A DNA stretch of 28,731 bases, taken from MWDV01 sp964634255 (GTDB lineage Bacteria > Verrucomicrobiota > Verrucomicrobiia > Limisphaerales > MWDV01). The translations under genes were made by a program, and so were the position numbers. Positions within the stretch are counted from its first letter, which is position 1. Each line of letters starts with the position of its first letter. Positions 14,283-22,518 of the stretch are shown in pieces. The stretch is taken from NCBI GenBank assembly GCA_964634255.1, contig CAZWJC010000058.1, forward strand, positions 1 to 28,731, given 5' to 3'. The notes beneath the pieces are model-generated. The model ran no database searches. It was not told the origin of the DNA and saw only the letters and a program-made list of their open reading frames with translations.

Positions 14283-15926
14283 TTATTGTTCCGCGGCGCG
14301 GCTCTTGTTCATCCAGTCCCGGATAGCTTGCGTCATGTTTGCCGGGTTTTCTTTCACTAACCGGTTCAGCACGTCCACCGTGACGACGTCCGGTCGCAGT
14401 TCACGGCTCCAATCCGGGTGAGCCAGCTTGTTGCCGTTGCCGTTACCGTTGCGCGCATGCATGAGGCGACCCACCGGCACGCCCAGGGGAATCTCCTGCA
14501 CGGGGGTGCGTTTGAAGATCAACACCAGCGTGACGAGGGCGGCCAGTCCGAGCGCCGGGTAGGCGACGGTGCGGGCGATTTCCCACCAGAACTCATGGCG
14601 TTTTTGCTGATCCAGTTCGCGTGTGAGGTCGTTGGCGAACTGGTCGTTGAATGGCAGTTCCTCGAGCGTGATTTCGTCGTTGCGCAGGCCATCGGCCCCG
14701 TTTTGGATGCCCACGGCGCTCTGCACGATGCGCTTCAGCTTTTCAATCTCTTCCTTCGGGCGTGTGACCATCTTGCGCTCCGCGCCTTCGCCTTCGAACC
14801 GCGCCGCGATCGTGACCGCGGCGGACAAGCGGCGGATGCTGCCAGCGGCTTGCATCAGGTTGCTCGTCACCTTGCTGAGTTCATAGGTGACGCTGGTTGT
14901 GTTCTTGCGGTTCCGCGTGTTGCTGATGGGGCCGGTCGCCGCCTGCGTGGCATTGGTGTCGGTGGACGTGTTGGCGCTCAAGCCGGCGGCGGGGGCGCTG
15001 CTGGAGGCGGCGGTGGTCGTAGTATCGTTGTTCTCCTCATCCTTGGTCTGGGTGCGAAGGACTTGGTTGTCCGGGTCGTATTTTTCCTCGGTGCGGGTGG
15101 AAGAATCGAAATTGATGTCGGCGGCGACGCGGACGAGGGCCTGTCCCGGTCCGACGACTTTTTCCAATAGGTCCTGCGCCTTCTTGCCCAGGTATTGCTC
15201 GAGGTTGCGGCGGGCGACGAGTTGTGAGTTGGACAAACCGGTGAGGGAGTCATTTTCGGAGTTCTCGGAGAGGACATTGCCCAAGTTGTCCACCACGCTC
15301 ACGAAATTCGGTTTCAGGCCTTCCACCGCGTTGGCGACGAGGAAACGAATGGAGTTGATGGATTGGGGTTGGAGCTGCGAAGTGCCGCGCACACGTACGA
15401 ATACGGAGGCGGTCGGGTGCTTGTCCTTGTCCAGCAGCAGGCGGTTCTCGGGCAGGACGATCATCACGCGCGCGGATTCGACCTCGTCTATCTGGCCGAT
15501 GGTGCGGGCCAATTCGCCTTGGACGGCGCGGACGTAGTTGGCGCGCTGCACAAAGTCAGAAATGCCGAAGTTGGGCTTGTCGAAGATCTCAAAGCCGACG
15601 CCGTCGCCGCGCGGGATGCCGCGGCTGGCGAGTTGCATGCGCATGACGTGGACTTTGTCGGCCGGGACCAGGATGGCGCTGCCGCCGGAGCCGATCTTGT
15701 AGGGAACCTTGGCGTCGTCCAGGGCCTGGATGACTTTGGCGGATTCGGTATCGGGCAGTTTGCCGTAAAGGAGGCTGTAGGCCGGTCGGGAGGACCACAT
15801 GCTCAGGCCGACGAAGCCACCGAGGAGGACCACGGTGGCGCCGATGACGCTGACGCGTTGGCTCACGCCGAGTTGCTTCCAAATCTCGTGCAACTGATTC
15901 AGGAGCTTGGCTAGGTTTTGATTCAT
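14283..15926 (-). CDS. fliF: flagellar MS-ring protein FliF
   Basis: FliF builds the membrane MS ring, the base of the flagellum. The 547-residue protein has an N-terminal membrane helix (VSVIGATVVLLGGFVGLSMW), then the ring-building motif region with LYGKLPDTESAKVIQALDDA and GDGVGFEIFDKPNFGISDF. The periplasmic part has a Ser/Thr/Ala-rich linker. A second membrane helix (TVAYPALGLAALVTLVLIFK) and a C-terminal FliG-binding tail (TVDVLNRLVKENPANMTQAI) complete it. Length and layout are normal for the family. Confidence 0.98.
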   Translation of the reverse strand: MNQNLAKLLNQLHEIWKQLGVSQRVSVIGATVVLLGGFVGLSMWSSRPAYSLLYGKLPDTESAKVIQALDDAKVPYKIGSGGSAILVPADKVHVMRMQLASRGIPRGDGVGFEIFDKPNFGISDFVQRANYVRAVQGELARTIGQIDEVESARVMIVLPENRLLLDKDKHPTASVFVRVRGTSQLQPQSINSIRFLVANAVEGLKPNFVSVVDNLGNVLSENSENDSLTGLSNSQLVARRNLEQYLGKKAQDLLEKVVGPGQALVRVAADINFDSSTRTEEKYDPDNQVLRTQTKDEENNDTTTTAASSSAPAAGLSANTSTDTNATQAATGPISNTRNRKNTTSVTYELSKVTSNLMQAAGSIRRLSAAVTIAARFEGEGAERKMVTRPKEEIEKLKRIVQSAVGIQNGADGLRNDEITLEELPFNDQFANDLTRELDQQKRHEFWWEIARTVAYPALGLAALVTLVLIFKRTPVQEIPLGVPVGRLMHARNGNGNGNKLAHPDWSRELRPDVVTVDVLNRLVKENPANMTQAIRDWMNKSRAAEQ

Positions 15927-15939
15927 TTAGTGAGACCCT

Positions 15940-16320
15940 TCAAATCTGCATCCGCATCAATTCTTGGTAAGCTTCAAGGAGCTTATTCCGCACTTCGACC
16001 ATGAGGTGGAAAGAGACGCTGGCTTCTTCCATGGCGATGACCGCCTGATGGAGGGAAGCGTTGTTGCCGGCCTGGAGTCCGCGCACAGCATCGCCGGCGG
16101 CCACTTGGCGGGCGTTGGCTTCCTGGACCATCCGGCCGAGCAGTCCGCCGAAGGAGCCTTCCCCGGATTGACCGGGGGTGATGGCCGCGGGCCGGCTGAC
16201 CGCCGGCAGATCCTTGAGATCGGGCACTTTCAGCCCCGGCATCTGCTCGGCCAACGCGTCCATGCGGGGCATGAGATTCGCGCTGGCGAGGGTGGGGGCT
16301 ATGGCGCCGAGGGGGATCAT
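15940..16320 (-). CDS. fliE: flagellar MS-ring/rod junction protein FliE
   Basis: FliE joins the MS ring to the rod and is the first exported flagellar protein. The 126-residue product has a variable N-terminus. The typical C-terminal helical core follows, with FGGLLGRMVQEANARQVAAG, then NASLHQAVIAMEEASVSFHL and MVEVRNKLLEAYQELMRMQI. It lies between flgC and fliF as expected. Confidence 0.95.
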   Translation of the reverse strand: MIPLGAIAPTLASANLMPRMDALAEQMPGLKVPDLKDLPAVSRPAAITPGQSGEGSFGGLLGRMVQEANARQVAAGDAVRGLQAGNNASLHQAVIAMEEASVSFHLMVEVRNKLLEAYQELMRMQI

Positions 16321-16353
16321 GAGGTCAGGTGCGCAGTTTCAAGTCCGGATGGC

Positions 16354-16776
16354 TTAGCGTTTGCCGATGGCAAGGGTTTGCAGGGCCATGGTGCGGGCGT
16401 TGCGGACCACAGCGAGGTTGGCTTCATAGGCGCGGCTGGCGCTGATCATGTCGGCCATCTCCTCGTGGATGTTGATGTTCGGCAAAGTGACGATGCCGCG
16501 GGCGTCGGCATCCGGGTGAGTGGGGTTGTAAACTTGCTGACCCGGCCGGGTATCTTTCTCAATGCGGGCGATCCGGGGAATGGGCGACTGAGATTTGTCC
16601 CCGACGGCCTGCTGGAGGCTGTCTTCGAAGACAACGGACTGGCGCTGATAGGGTTTGCCATCAGGACCCCGCGTGGTTTGGGCGTTGGCGATGTTCTGCG
16701 AAATAATGTCGAGCCGGAAACGCTCAGCGGTGAGGGCGGCGCGGGTGCTTTGGATGCCGTTGAGGAGGTCAATCAT
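16354..16776 (-). CDS. flgC: flagellar proximal-rod protein FlgC
   Basis: FlgC is a proximal rod subunit. The 140-residue product shows the rod-family N-terminus (ALTAERFRLDIISQNIANAQ, then TTRGPDGKPYQRQSVVFED) and the C-terminal motif NINIHEEMADMISASRAYEA, followed by NLAVVRNARTMALQTLAIGK. The frame is open far upstream, but ATG 16776 gives the family length and lies just after flgB (8 bp). Normal in every respect. Confidence 0.97.
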   Translation of the reverse strand: MIDLLNGIQSTRAALTAERFRLDIISQNIANAQTTRGPDGKPYQRQSVVFEDSLQQAVGDKSQSPIPRIARIEKDTRPGQQVYNPTHPDADARGIVTLPNINIHEEMADMISASRAYEANLAVVRNARTMALQTLAIGKR

Positions 16777-16784
16777 GGCGGAAA

Positions 16785-17165
16785 TCAGGATTTGCCGGTG
16801 ACGGCGAGCTTGAGTTTCTGTAGTGCCCCGGTAAGAAGCTGCGTTTCCATGGCGTGGGCGAGGGCGTTTTGGTTCAAGGCGAGCATTTCCTGCTCGAGGT
16901 TGACGTTGTTGCCGTCGCTGCCGCCGGGGCCGGCGTTCGGGTCTGGCGCAAGCGTGGGCTGGAGGTTGGCGATCTGCTGAGGGTCTTGGGAGGCCACCGC
17001 GCGATCCAGTTCCGCATTGAAGGATGGGGAGATATCCAACCGCTTGTAACCCGGCGTTTCGAGGTTCGCCAGATTGCTGGCGATGGCCTGCTGCCGTAAG
17101 GCAATGCCGTCCAACGCCTTTTTGGCGGTGACGTAGTTCGGCGTGCTGAACAGTGCGTCTATCAT
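16785..17165 (-). CDS. flgB: flagellar proximal-rod protein FlgB
   Basis: FlgB is a proximal rod subunit and the first gene of the operon. The 126-residue product has the rod signature ALRQQAIASNLANLETPGYK-like segment (starting LRQQAIASNLANLETPGYKR) and the C-terminal NALAHAMETQLLTGALQKLK. ATG 17165 is preceded by GGAAAAG (17177-17171), a plausible ribosome binding site, and by a sigma-54-like promoter. Further upstream in-frame starts give no family match. Confidence 0.97.
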   Translation of the reverse strand: MIDALFSTPNYVTAKKALDGIALRQQAIASNLANLETPGYKRLDISPSFNAELDRAVASQDPQQIANLQPTLAPDPNAGPGGSDGNNVNLEQEMLALNQNALAHAMETQLLTGALQKLKLAVTGKS

Positions 17166-17188
17166 GCAGACTTTTCCGCGCTCTGCTG

Positions 17189-17204
17189 AGCAGTGGCAGT
17201 GCCA
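17189..17204 (-). promoter_or_regulatory. sigma-54 (RpoN) type -24/-12 promoter for the flagellar operon
   Basis: On the minus strand the sequence is TGGCACTGCCACTGCT. It has the TGGCAC -24 element and a CTGCT -12 element, with GG and GC ten bases apart as in the RpoN consensus. Transcription would start about 14 bp before the flgB ATG, leaving a leader just long enough for the GGAAAAG site. Sigma-54 control of basal-body and hook operons is known in many bacteria. No activator gene is seen in the window. Confidence 0.65.
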
Positions 17205-17326
17205 GCGCGAAAAACAGGCCAAAAACAGGGGATTCAACCTCTTGGTGGGAAATTGTTTCCGCCCGCCCCCCGGCGGGTAGGCAATGGTTGCAGGAGGTAG
17301 ACGGAACTGAAAAAGGCTGAGTGCGG

Positions 17327-17359
17327 TTGTCGGAAGCATGTGAAAGAGCCTTGTCGGAA
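17327..17359. repeat. two direct TTGTCGGAA repeats upstream of the flgB promoter
   Basis: TTGTCGGAA occurs at 17327-17335 and 17351-17359, 24 bp apart. They lie about 125-155 bp upstream of the -24 element of the flgB promoter, a usual distance for sites bound by sigma-54 activators. The function is inferred from position only. Confidence 0.3.
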
Positions 17360-17459
17360 AGCCGGTGACGGTGGGAGACCGCCGCCCCACCTGCCGACCT
17401 CACGGCTGTGAGTTTTCTCTTTCTTCCGGCGAGCGAGGTGGCTTACTGGTCGCCACCGC

Positions 17460-18989
17460 ATGAAACGCCGATTCGTCCAGCCGCAACACCTCAGTCCGTC
17501 CCCATCCAGCCGCTCTCTATGGACGGCCTCAATCGTCCTGGCGCTGTGGTGCTCGCTCAATGCCGCTGCGGTTACGTATTACGTGGATAGCCAGTTTGGC
17601 GATGATTCGCGAAGCGGCACGGCAGCCGGGGCAGCATGGAAAACCTTGGAGCATGTCAATGCGCACGTCTTCCTGCCCGGGGATCAACTGCGGTTGAAGG
17701 CGGGCTCGCGGTTCACTGGACAACTTCGTCCGCAAGGCTCAGGCAGACTGGACGGCGACAAAGTCGTGCCCATCACTCTCGGCAAGTACGGCGGCGGAGA
17801 GCTGCCGCGAATTGACGGCGAAGGCAAGGTGCTCGACACGCTTCTGCTCCGAAACGTCGAGTTCTGGGAAGTCAGTGATCTGGAGATCACGAATCTCGGT
17901 ACGAATCGCGAGCCTTGGCGGACCGGCGTCCGCGTCGCCACCGACGGTTTCGGCAAGATGCGGCATATCCACCTGCGCAACCTATTCGTACACGACGTCA
18001 ACGGCGACTTGAGCAAAGATCGCGAGGGGTGCGGGATTTACTTCGAGAGCCGCGGCCGTGATGAATCCCATTTCGACGACCTGCTAATTGAGAATTGCCG
18101 TGTCGTCCGCACGGATCGCAACGGCATCTGCCAGCGCAATGGTAGTCGCGCCCGCAGCCTGCGGGTGGTAATCCGGGGAAACCTGCTCGAAGATATCGGC
18201 GGCGACGGGATCAAGCTTTGGGGCAGCAACGGCGGATTGATCGAGCACAACGTGCTGCGCGGGGGGCGCATGCGCTGCGACGATTACGCGGCGGGCATCT
18301 GGCCATTCGACTGTGACGACGCGCTCATCCAGTTCAATGAGGTTTCCGGTATGAAAGGCACCAAAGACGGCCAGGGCTTCGACTCCGACTTCCGCTGCCG
18401 CCGCTCGGTGTTCCAATACAACTACAGCCACGACAACGAAGGTGGTTTCTTCCTGATCTGCGCGCCGGGCCATTCCTACTGCGAGGACACGGTGATCCGC
18501 TACAACATCAGCCAGAACGATGGCGTCAACTCGGCGCGCGTCTTTCACATCAGTGGCGCGCGGAACACGCGTATCTACAACAACACGATCTATGTCGGCC
18601 CGAAGCAGGACCTGCCGCTGCTCCTGTTCACCGACTGGGACGGCGGCAGCGCTGTGGACACGTTCTTCTACAACAACCTCTTTGTTGTGGACGGCCGCGT
18701 GACGTACGACTTCGGGAAGAGCACGAACACGGTTTTTGAAAGCAACGCGTTCGTCGGTAATCATGTCCGGCCACCGACGGACTCTCGCACAGTCGCCAGC
18801 CAACCGGTCCTTCTGAAACCCGGCAGTGGCAGCGATGGTTTCGGCTCGCTGAAAGGCTACAAGCTCCGCGCTGCGGACGCCTGCTTGCCGGGTCGCCTCG
18901 TGCCCGACAATGGGGGGCGGGACTTTTTTGGCAATCCGGTCTCGGCGAGTCAGCCACCCTGCGTCGGCGCGGCACAGTACGCACCGTAA
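17460..18989 (+). CDS. secreted right-handed parallel beta-helix protein
   Basis: The 509-residue protein has an N-terminal signal peptide (hydrophobic WTASIVLALWCSLNAAA, cleavage probably after the Ala run). The mature start VTYYVDSQFGDDSRSGTAAG is typical of DUF1565/pectate-lyase-like beta-helix proteins. Repeated short strands follow, with regular Asn/Gly turns such as GNLLEDIGGDGIKLWGSNGG and FNEVSGMKGTKDGQGFDSDF, as in a right-handed parallel beta-helix. Such proteins often bind or cleave polysaccharides; no catalytic residues can be assigned here, so substrate and activity are unknown. It is divergent from the flagellar operon and probably unrelated to it. Confidence 0.85.
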   Translation: MKRRFVQPQHLSPSPSSRSLWTASIVLALWCSLNAAAVTYYVDSQFGDDSRSGTAAGAAWKTLEHVNAHVFLPGDQLRLKAGSRFTGQLRPQGSGRLDGDKVVPITLGKYGGGELPRIDGEGKVLDTLLLRNVEFWEVSDLEITNLGTNREPWRTGVRVATDGFGKMRHIHLRNLFVHDVNGDLSKDREGCGIYFESRGRDESHFDDLLIENCRVVRTDRNGICQRNGSRARSLRVVIRGNLLEDIGGDGIKLWGSNGGLIEHNVLRGGRMRCDDYAAGIWPFDCDDALIQFNEVSGMKGTKDGQGFDSDFRCRRSVFQYNYSHDNEGGFFLICAPGHSYCEDTVIRYNISQNDGVNSARVFHISGARNTRIYNNTIYVGPKQDLPLLLFTDWDGGSAVDTFFYNNLFVVDGRVTYDFGKSTNTVFESNAFVGNHVRPPTDSRTVASQPVLLKPGSGSDGFGSLKGYKLRAADACLPGRLVPDNGGRDFFGNPVSASQPPCVGAAQYAP

Positions 18990-19094
18990 GCCATGATGGA
19001 AACCCGGACCTAAGAACGTCGTTGCTTTCTGAAACTCACGGGGCACTATCGGGGTATTGAAGGAAACGAGCATTACGATGCGCGCGGGATCACC

Positions 19095-19631
19095 ATGAAT
19101 AAGACCTTACCACCCATCCTCTCGGAGCTTCCGAAACATAGCGCCCTCGCCATCTGGAGTCTTGTGCTGGGCATTCTGAGCCCGGCCTGCCTTTTCGTCA
19201 TCACCGGAATTCCGGCGGTGATCTGCGGGCACATGGCGCGCAGGCGCATTGAGAACTCCGGAGGCAAGCTCACGGGCAAAGGTCTGGCGATGGGCGGGTT
19301 GGTCACGGGCTATCTTGGGATCGCGGTGACCATCATCGTCCCTTTGCTCGTGCTGGATTCAATTCCCAAACAAGTGAAAGCGCGTGAGGCGGCCATGCGG
19401 AACGGTTGCACCAACAACCTGCAGGTTATTCAGACCGCCAAGCAGAAATGGGCCGCCGAGAACCAAAAGGCAGTCTCTGAAGTCCCCACGAAGGCCGACT
19501 TGCTTCCGTACTTGCCGGAGCAGCAGTTTCCCCGTTGCCCGGGACGGGGTGAGTACTCGATCAAGCCCGTCGGCCAGCCGCCCGAGTGCCCGATCCCGAG
19601 CCACAAGTTGCCGCTGGACCAGCCACGTTGA
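19095..19631 (+). CDS. DUF4190 membrane protein with pseudopilin-like C-terminal region
   Basis: The 178-residue protein has two membrane helices: one around LAIWSLVLGILSPACLFVIT and a second, GLVTGYLGIAVTIIVPLLVL. The glycine-rich GKGLAMGGLV between them is typical of DUF4190. The C-terminal part reads GCTNNLQVIQTAKQKWAAEN, then DLLPYLPEQQFPRCPGRGEY and a CPI ending. This resembles the globular part of type II secretion pseudopilin-like proteins common in Verrucomicrobiota, but no FTLIEL leader is present. Function is unknown. It is followed after 24 bp by signal peptidase I, suggesting co-transcription. Confidence 0.75.
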   Translation: MNKTLPPILSELPKHSALAIWSLVLGILSPACLFVITGIPAVICGHMARRRIENSGGKLTGKGLAMGGLVTGYLGIAVTIIVPLLVLDSIPKQVKAREAAMRNGCTNNLQVIQTAKQKWAAENQKAVSEVPTKADLLPYLPEQQFPRCPGRGEYSIKPVGQPPECPIPSHKLPLDQPR

Positions 19632-19655
19632 ACGCCGCCGGCCCGGGGCGGTCGA

Positions 19656-20369
19656 ATGGGCATGAACTGGAAGACCGTTCGTGCTCGCGCCCACTACTGG
19701 TGGCAGACTGAAATCCGCCCGCTCCTCGTCATCGCGCTTGTCGTCTTCGCTGTGCGCTCCTCGCTGGCGGATTGGAATGACGTTCCCACCGGCTCGATGA
19801 AGCCCACCATCCTCGAAGGCGACCGTGTCTTCGTGAACAAGCTCGCCTACGACCTCAAAGTGCCGTTCACCACCTGGCATCTCGCCGAGTGGGGTAACCC
19901 GCGGCGCGGGGATGTTGTGGTGTTCTACTCGCCGCACGATGGCACGCGCCTCGTCAAGCGCGTGATCGGCCTGCCGGGCGACGAGATCGAACTACGTGAT
20001 GAGCAGCTCTTCCTGAATGGAAAACCAGTGAGGTACGCGGCCCTTGATGCCACTGTTCCGGCCCAGTTGCCGGCGGCGGAACGCACCCGTGGCCGGTTTG
20101 CCACCGAACTACTTCCAGAGCGCGCCCATGCGGTCATGGCCCTGCCTGCCTTGCCGGCCAAGCGCACCTTCGAGCCGGTGCGCGTGCCCGAAGGCCATTA
20201 CTTCATGATGGGCGACAACCGCGACAACAGCTTTGACTCCCGCTTCTGGGGCGCGGTGACGCGTAAGCAGATCATCGGTCGCGCGACAGCAGTGGCGTTA
20301 TCCTTCGACCGGAGCAATTACTGGCTGCCGCGCTGGCGACGTTGCTTCACAGCGCTGGACCCGGCGTGA
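19656..20369 (+). CDS. lepB: signal peptidase I
   Basis: Signal peptidase I removes signal peptides from exported proteins at the outer face of the inner membrane, using a Ser/Lys dyad. The 237-residue protein has an N-terminal membrane anchor (RPLLVIALVVFAVRS), the catalytic serine in PTGSMKPT (Ser47) and the lysine in TRLVKRVIGLPGDE (Lys101). The late motif GDNRDNSFDSRFWG (186-199) is also present. All S26 family boxes are present. A second ATG six bases later is equally possible as start. Many bacteria of this group have several copies, so this need not be the housekeeping one. Confidence 0.96.
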   Translation: MGMNWKTVRARAHYWWQTEIRPLLVIALVVFAVRSSLADWNDVPTGSMKPTILEGDRVFVNKLAYDLKVPFTTWHLAEWGNPRRGDVVVFYSPHDGTRLVKRVIGLPGDEIELRDEQLFLNGKPVRYAALDATVPAQLPAAERTRGRFATELLPERAHAVMALPALPAKRTFEPVRVPEGHYFMMGDNRDNSFDSRFWGAVTRKQIIGRATAVALSFDRSNYWLPRWRRCFTALDPA

Positions 20370-20436
20370 AGATACGCGTTGGCGAAGATGGCCGTGTTGC
20401 CGAGTCGCCTCCGCGCCGCGGTAACTGCGTCTGGGG

Positions 20437-21951
20437 TTACTTTCCCCTCACCCGATAGAACGCCTTCCCGACTGAAACCGGGACGCTCGCACTGTAAACG
20501 GTGGTTGTAAGAACTCCGCTCCAGGCCGTCGCGGGCAGGTTGTCGCTGCGCTCCACCACGAACGGCGACGTGCCGCCCGCCCAAGTCAGACTCAGATTGG
20601 TGCCGGAACGCGAGACCGTCGTAATGATGGCTTGCGCGACCGTGACCACGACTGCGTCATAGGCGACGGCATGCACTCCGTTGCTGGCGCTCAGCAGGAG
20701 CGTGTAAACGCCGGGAGCGCTGAAGATCGCGGTGGCAATGGGCTGGGTGTTGTTGCCGAAGGTTACGCTGCCGGGGCCGGAGTAGTACTTCCACTGGATC
20801 GCGGGAGGTGTGTTGCTGAACGTCACTGCGCCTGACAGTGTCACCGGCACACCGACGAGCGCGGTTGTGTCGGGTCCGGCATTGGCCACGGGCGCGCCGG
20901 GCGAACGCGGGCCTTCCGTCGGGCCGGTCGTTTGAATCACCTCGAAGTTGGTAATGCCGATGTTCGAGAGGTGATCGAAACAACCCGCGGGCCAGCGGTC
21001 GTCCGGCGTGATGGAGATGGAGAAGAACCCGCCGTTGTCGGCGACGAGTGCGCCGTACTTCTTCAAGCCGAGCAAGACCGCCTTCTCTTGCTTCGTCCAG
21101 TTGACCGGGATGGCGAAGGAGGACTTGAGTCGCAGCCGCTGGCCCATCGCGGGCACGTTCGTTTGCGCGGCAGCCGTGGTCGAGGCGTAATGCGTGGCGG
21201 GGTACAGGTATTCGCGCCGCGTGCGCTTGACCACGATTCGCATGGCATGCTCCACCAAGCCGCGCTCGCACTCGTCGTAGCGCACTAGCGCCGGGAACAT
21301 GGGCAGGCCTGCGGCGTCGCCGGAGGTCCAGCCTGCCGGGCGCAGGGCGTTCGTGTTCAGGTTGAACCTCGCACCGTTGGCAGCGAACCAGTTCGTGCTC
21401 GAACGCACGGTGCGCCACGTTTCCCAAAGCCCGCCCGTGCCCGGCTGCACAATGATCGAATGCCGGTCGCTGCCATCGTCGGTTTGCTGCCAGTCGCTGA
21501 GCGCCATGTCGCCAGTCTCGGAAGGCCACGTCTCGATCGGTAGACTCGACGGGATCGGATACGGGCTGGGATCGGATTCGTCCGGGTAATCGGTGAACGT
21601 GATCGGAACAACCGGCTGCGAATCCGGCACCAGCGCGAAGTTCATTTCCTTGAATAGCCGCAGCGTGCGCCGGCTGGAGGACAGGTCGGCGCTGATCTGG
21701 GCGATCATGGCGTCGGAGTTCGGCAGCAACGGGAGGCGCGAGATGTCTTCGTTCCAAGGATTGGTGGCCGGCAGCACTTGCATGGCAGCCAGAACGGTGT
21801 CGGCATTCGTCGTGTTGAAGAGGGTGGGGGTGGTGACGGCGGGGAGCGGGCCAAGAATCCGCCCTTCGTGATTGATGCGCTCGGAAACGCCGGGCAGGAC
21901 ACCCAACCCCAGAAATAGGACAACGATCCTCACCCAACGCTTCATTTCCAT
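20437..21951 (-). CDS. secreted protein with PKD-like domain, function unknown
   Basis: The 504-residue protein has an N-terminal signal peptide (VRIVVLFLGLGVLPGVS). The large unknown domain (about residues 25-345) includes ATNPWNEDISRLPLLPNSDA and GSDRHSIIVQPGTGGLWETW. A PKD-like domain starts PVANAGPDTTALVGVPVTLS (about 350-440). A final beta-rich segment ends VPVSVGKAFYRVRGK, of a type often found at the C-termini of large verrucomicrobial secreted proteins. No catalytic residues can be assigned. The start is ATG 21951; a TTG codon further upstream is less likely and ATG 21945 is also possible. It is convergent with the signal peptidase gene. Confidence 0.8.
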   Translation of the reverse strand: MEMKRWVRIVVLFLGLGVLPGVSERINHEGRILGPLPAVTTPTLFNTTNADTVLAAMQVLPATNPWNEDISRLPLLPNSDAMIAQISADLSSSRRTLRLFKEMNFALVPDSQPVVPITFTDYPDESDPSPYPIPSSLPIETWPSETGDMALSDWQQTDDGSDRHSIIVQPGTGGLWETWRTVRSSTNWFAANGARFNLNTNALRPAGWTSGDAAGLPMFPALVRYDECERGLVEHAMRIVVKRTRREYLYPATHYASTTAAAQTNVPAMGQRLRLKSSFAIPVNWTKQEKAVLLGLKKYGALVADNGGFFSISITPDDRWPAGCFDHLSNIGITNFEVIQTTGPTEGPRSPGAPVANAGPDTTALVGVPVTLSGAVTFSNTPPAIQWKYYSGPGSVTFGNNTQPIATAIFSAPGVYTLLLSASNGVHAVAYDAVVVTVAQAIITTVSRSGTNLSLTWAGGTSPFVVERSDNLPATAWSGVLTTTVYSASVPVSVGKAFYRVRGK

Positions 21952-22077
21952 GTGCAACCCGCGCTAGCATCGAATAGAGCAGGAGAGACGCCAGCGGAAA
22001 ACCGGTCGTCCGCAGGGTGAGTTATTGTCGTCGCGTCGCTTTCCGTGAGCAGCGGGACGAGTAGCGCCGGGGAGGCT

Positions 22078-22476
22078 TCAATTCCGATGGCTCTTCTTCA
22101 AGAGCTCATACGCCTGCTTCGCTTTCGGGTCGCCCGCCTCCATGGCCGCGATCAGGCCGGCCTCCAGCGATCGTTCGGAACTGTGGATCGCCATGCCTTG
22201 CTCGGGGGTCAATTCTGTTCGCATTCTCAACCGCTGCAACGTCTGGATGGCTTGTTCGTAATTGGCGGTTTGCAGCGCCTCCGATGCGGCCTGAGCAGAT
22301 TGCCTGACCTCGACCGGCGCCGCGGCGAACGCTTGGTGTAACTGGGAAGCGGCCTCACGTGGTTTGGGCGGCGTGGCACTCGGTATCGCGGCCGAGTCGG
22401 TGGACTTGCTGCAACCGCCGGCCAGGGCGGCCAACACCGTCACTAAGGTAAGGAAATGGAGGTTCACACGTTTCAT
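22078..22476 (-). CDS. small lipoprotein, function unknown
   Basis: The 132-residue product has a signal peptide ending in the lipobox LAGGC (cleavage before Cys23) and should be lipid-anchored. The mature part is a Ser/Pro linker followed by helices with repeated Ala/Glu/Gln content (e.g. QAASEALQTANYEQAIQTLQ), which resembles a TPR-like helical pair. It lies directly downstream of the prepilin gene on the same strand (42 bp), so the two may be co-transcribed. No family is recognised. Confidence 0.8.
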   Translation of the reverse strand: MKRVNLHFLTLVTVLAALAGGCSKSTDSAAIPSATPPKPREAASQLHQAFAAAPVEVRQSAQAASEALQTANYEQAIQTLQRLRMRTELTPEQGMAIHSSERSLEAGLIAAMEAGDPKAKQAYELLKKSHRN

Positions 22477-22518
22477 GGCGCTAGAGTGGATTCGGCCTGC
22501 CATCATTGCGGCGACGCG

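Larger units (their letters stand above)
17166..17459. other. divergent intergenic region between flgB and the beta-helix gene
   Basis: This 294-bp gap separates two divergent genes. It contains the sigma-54-like promoter, the TTGTCGGAA repeats, and two GC-rich hairpins: cccgcc-cccc-ggcggg at 17262-17277 and ggtggg...cccacc around 17370-17392. No convincing promoter for the plus-strand gene and no reliable small gene were found. Confidence 0.6.

Noticed and set aside
18084..19073. 329-residue minus-strand frame opposite the beta-helix gene
   Set aside because: Val/Ala/Arg-rich antisense shadow with no recognisable domain; the plus-strand frame has a signal peptide and beta-helix repeats.
20657..21970. 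437-residue minus-strand frame overlapping the PKD-like protein gene
   Set aside because: It is the same strand in another frame, with Arg/Ala/His-rich low-complexity content and no signal peptide; the other frame has a signal peptide and a PKD-like domain.
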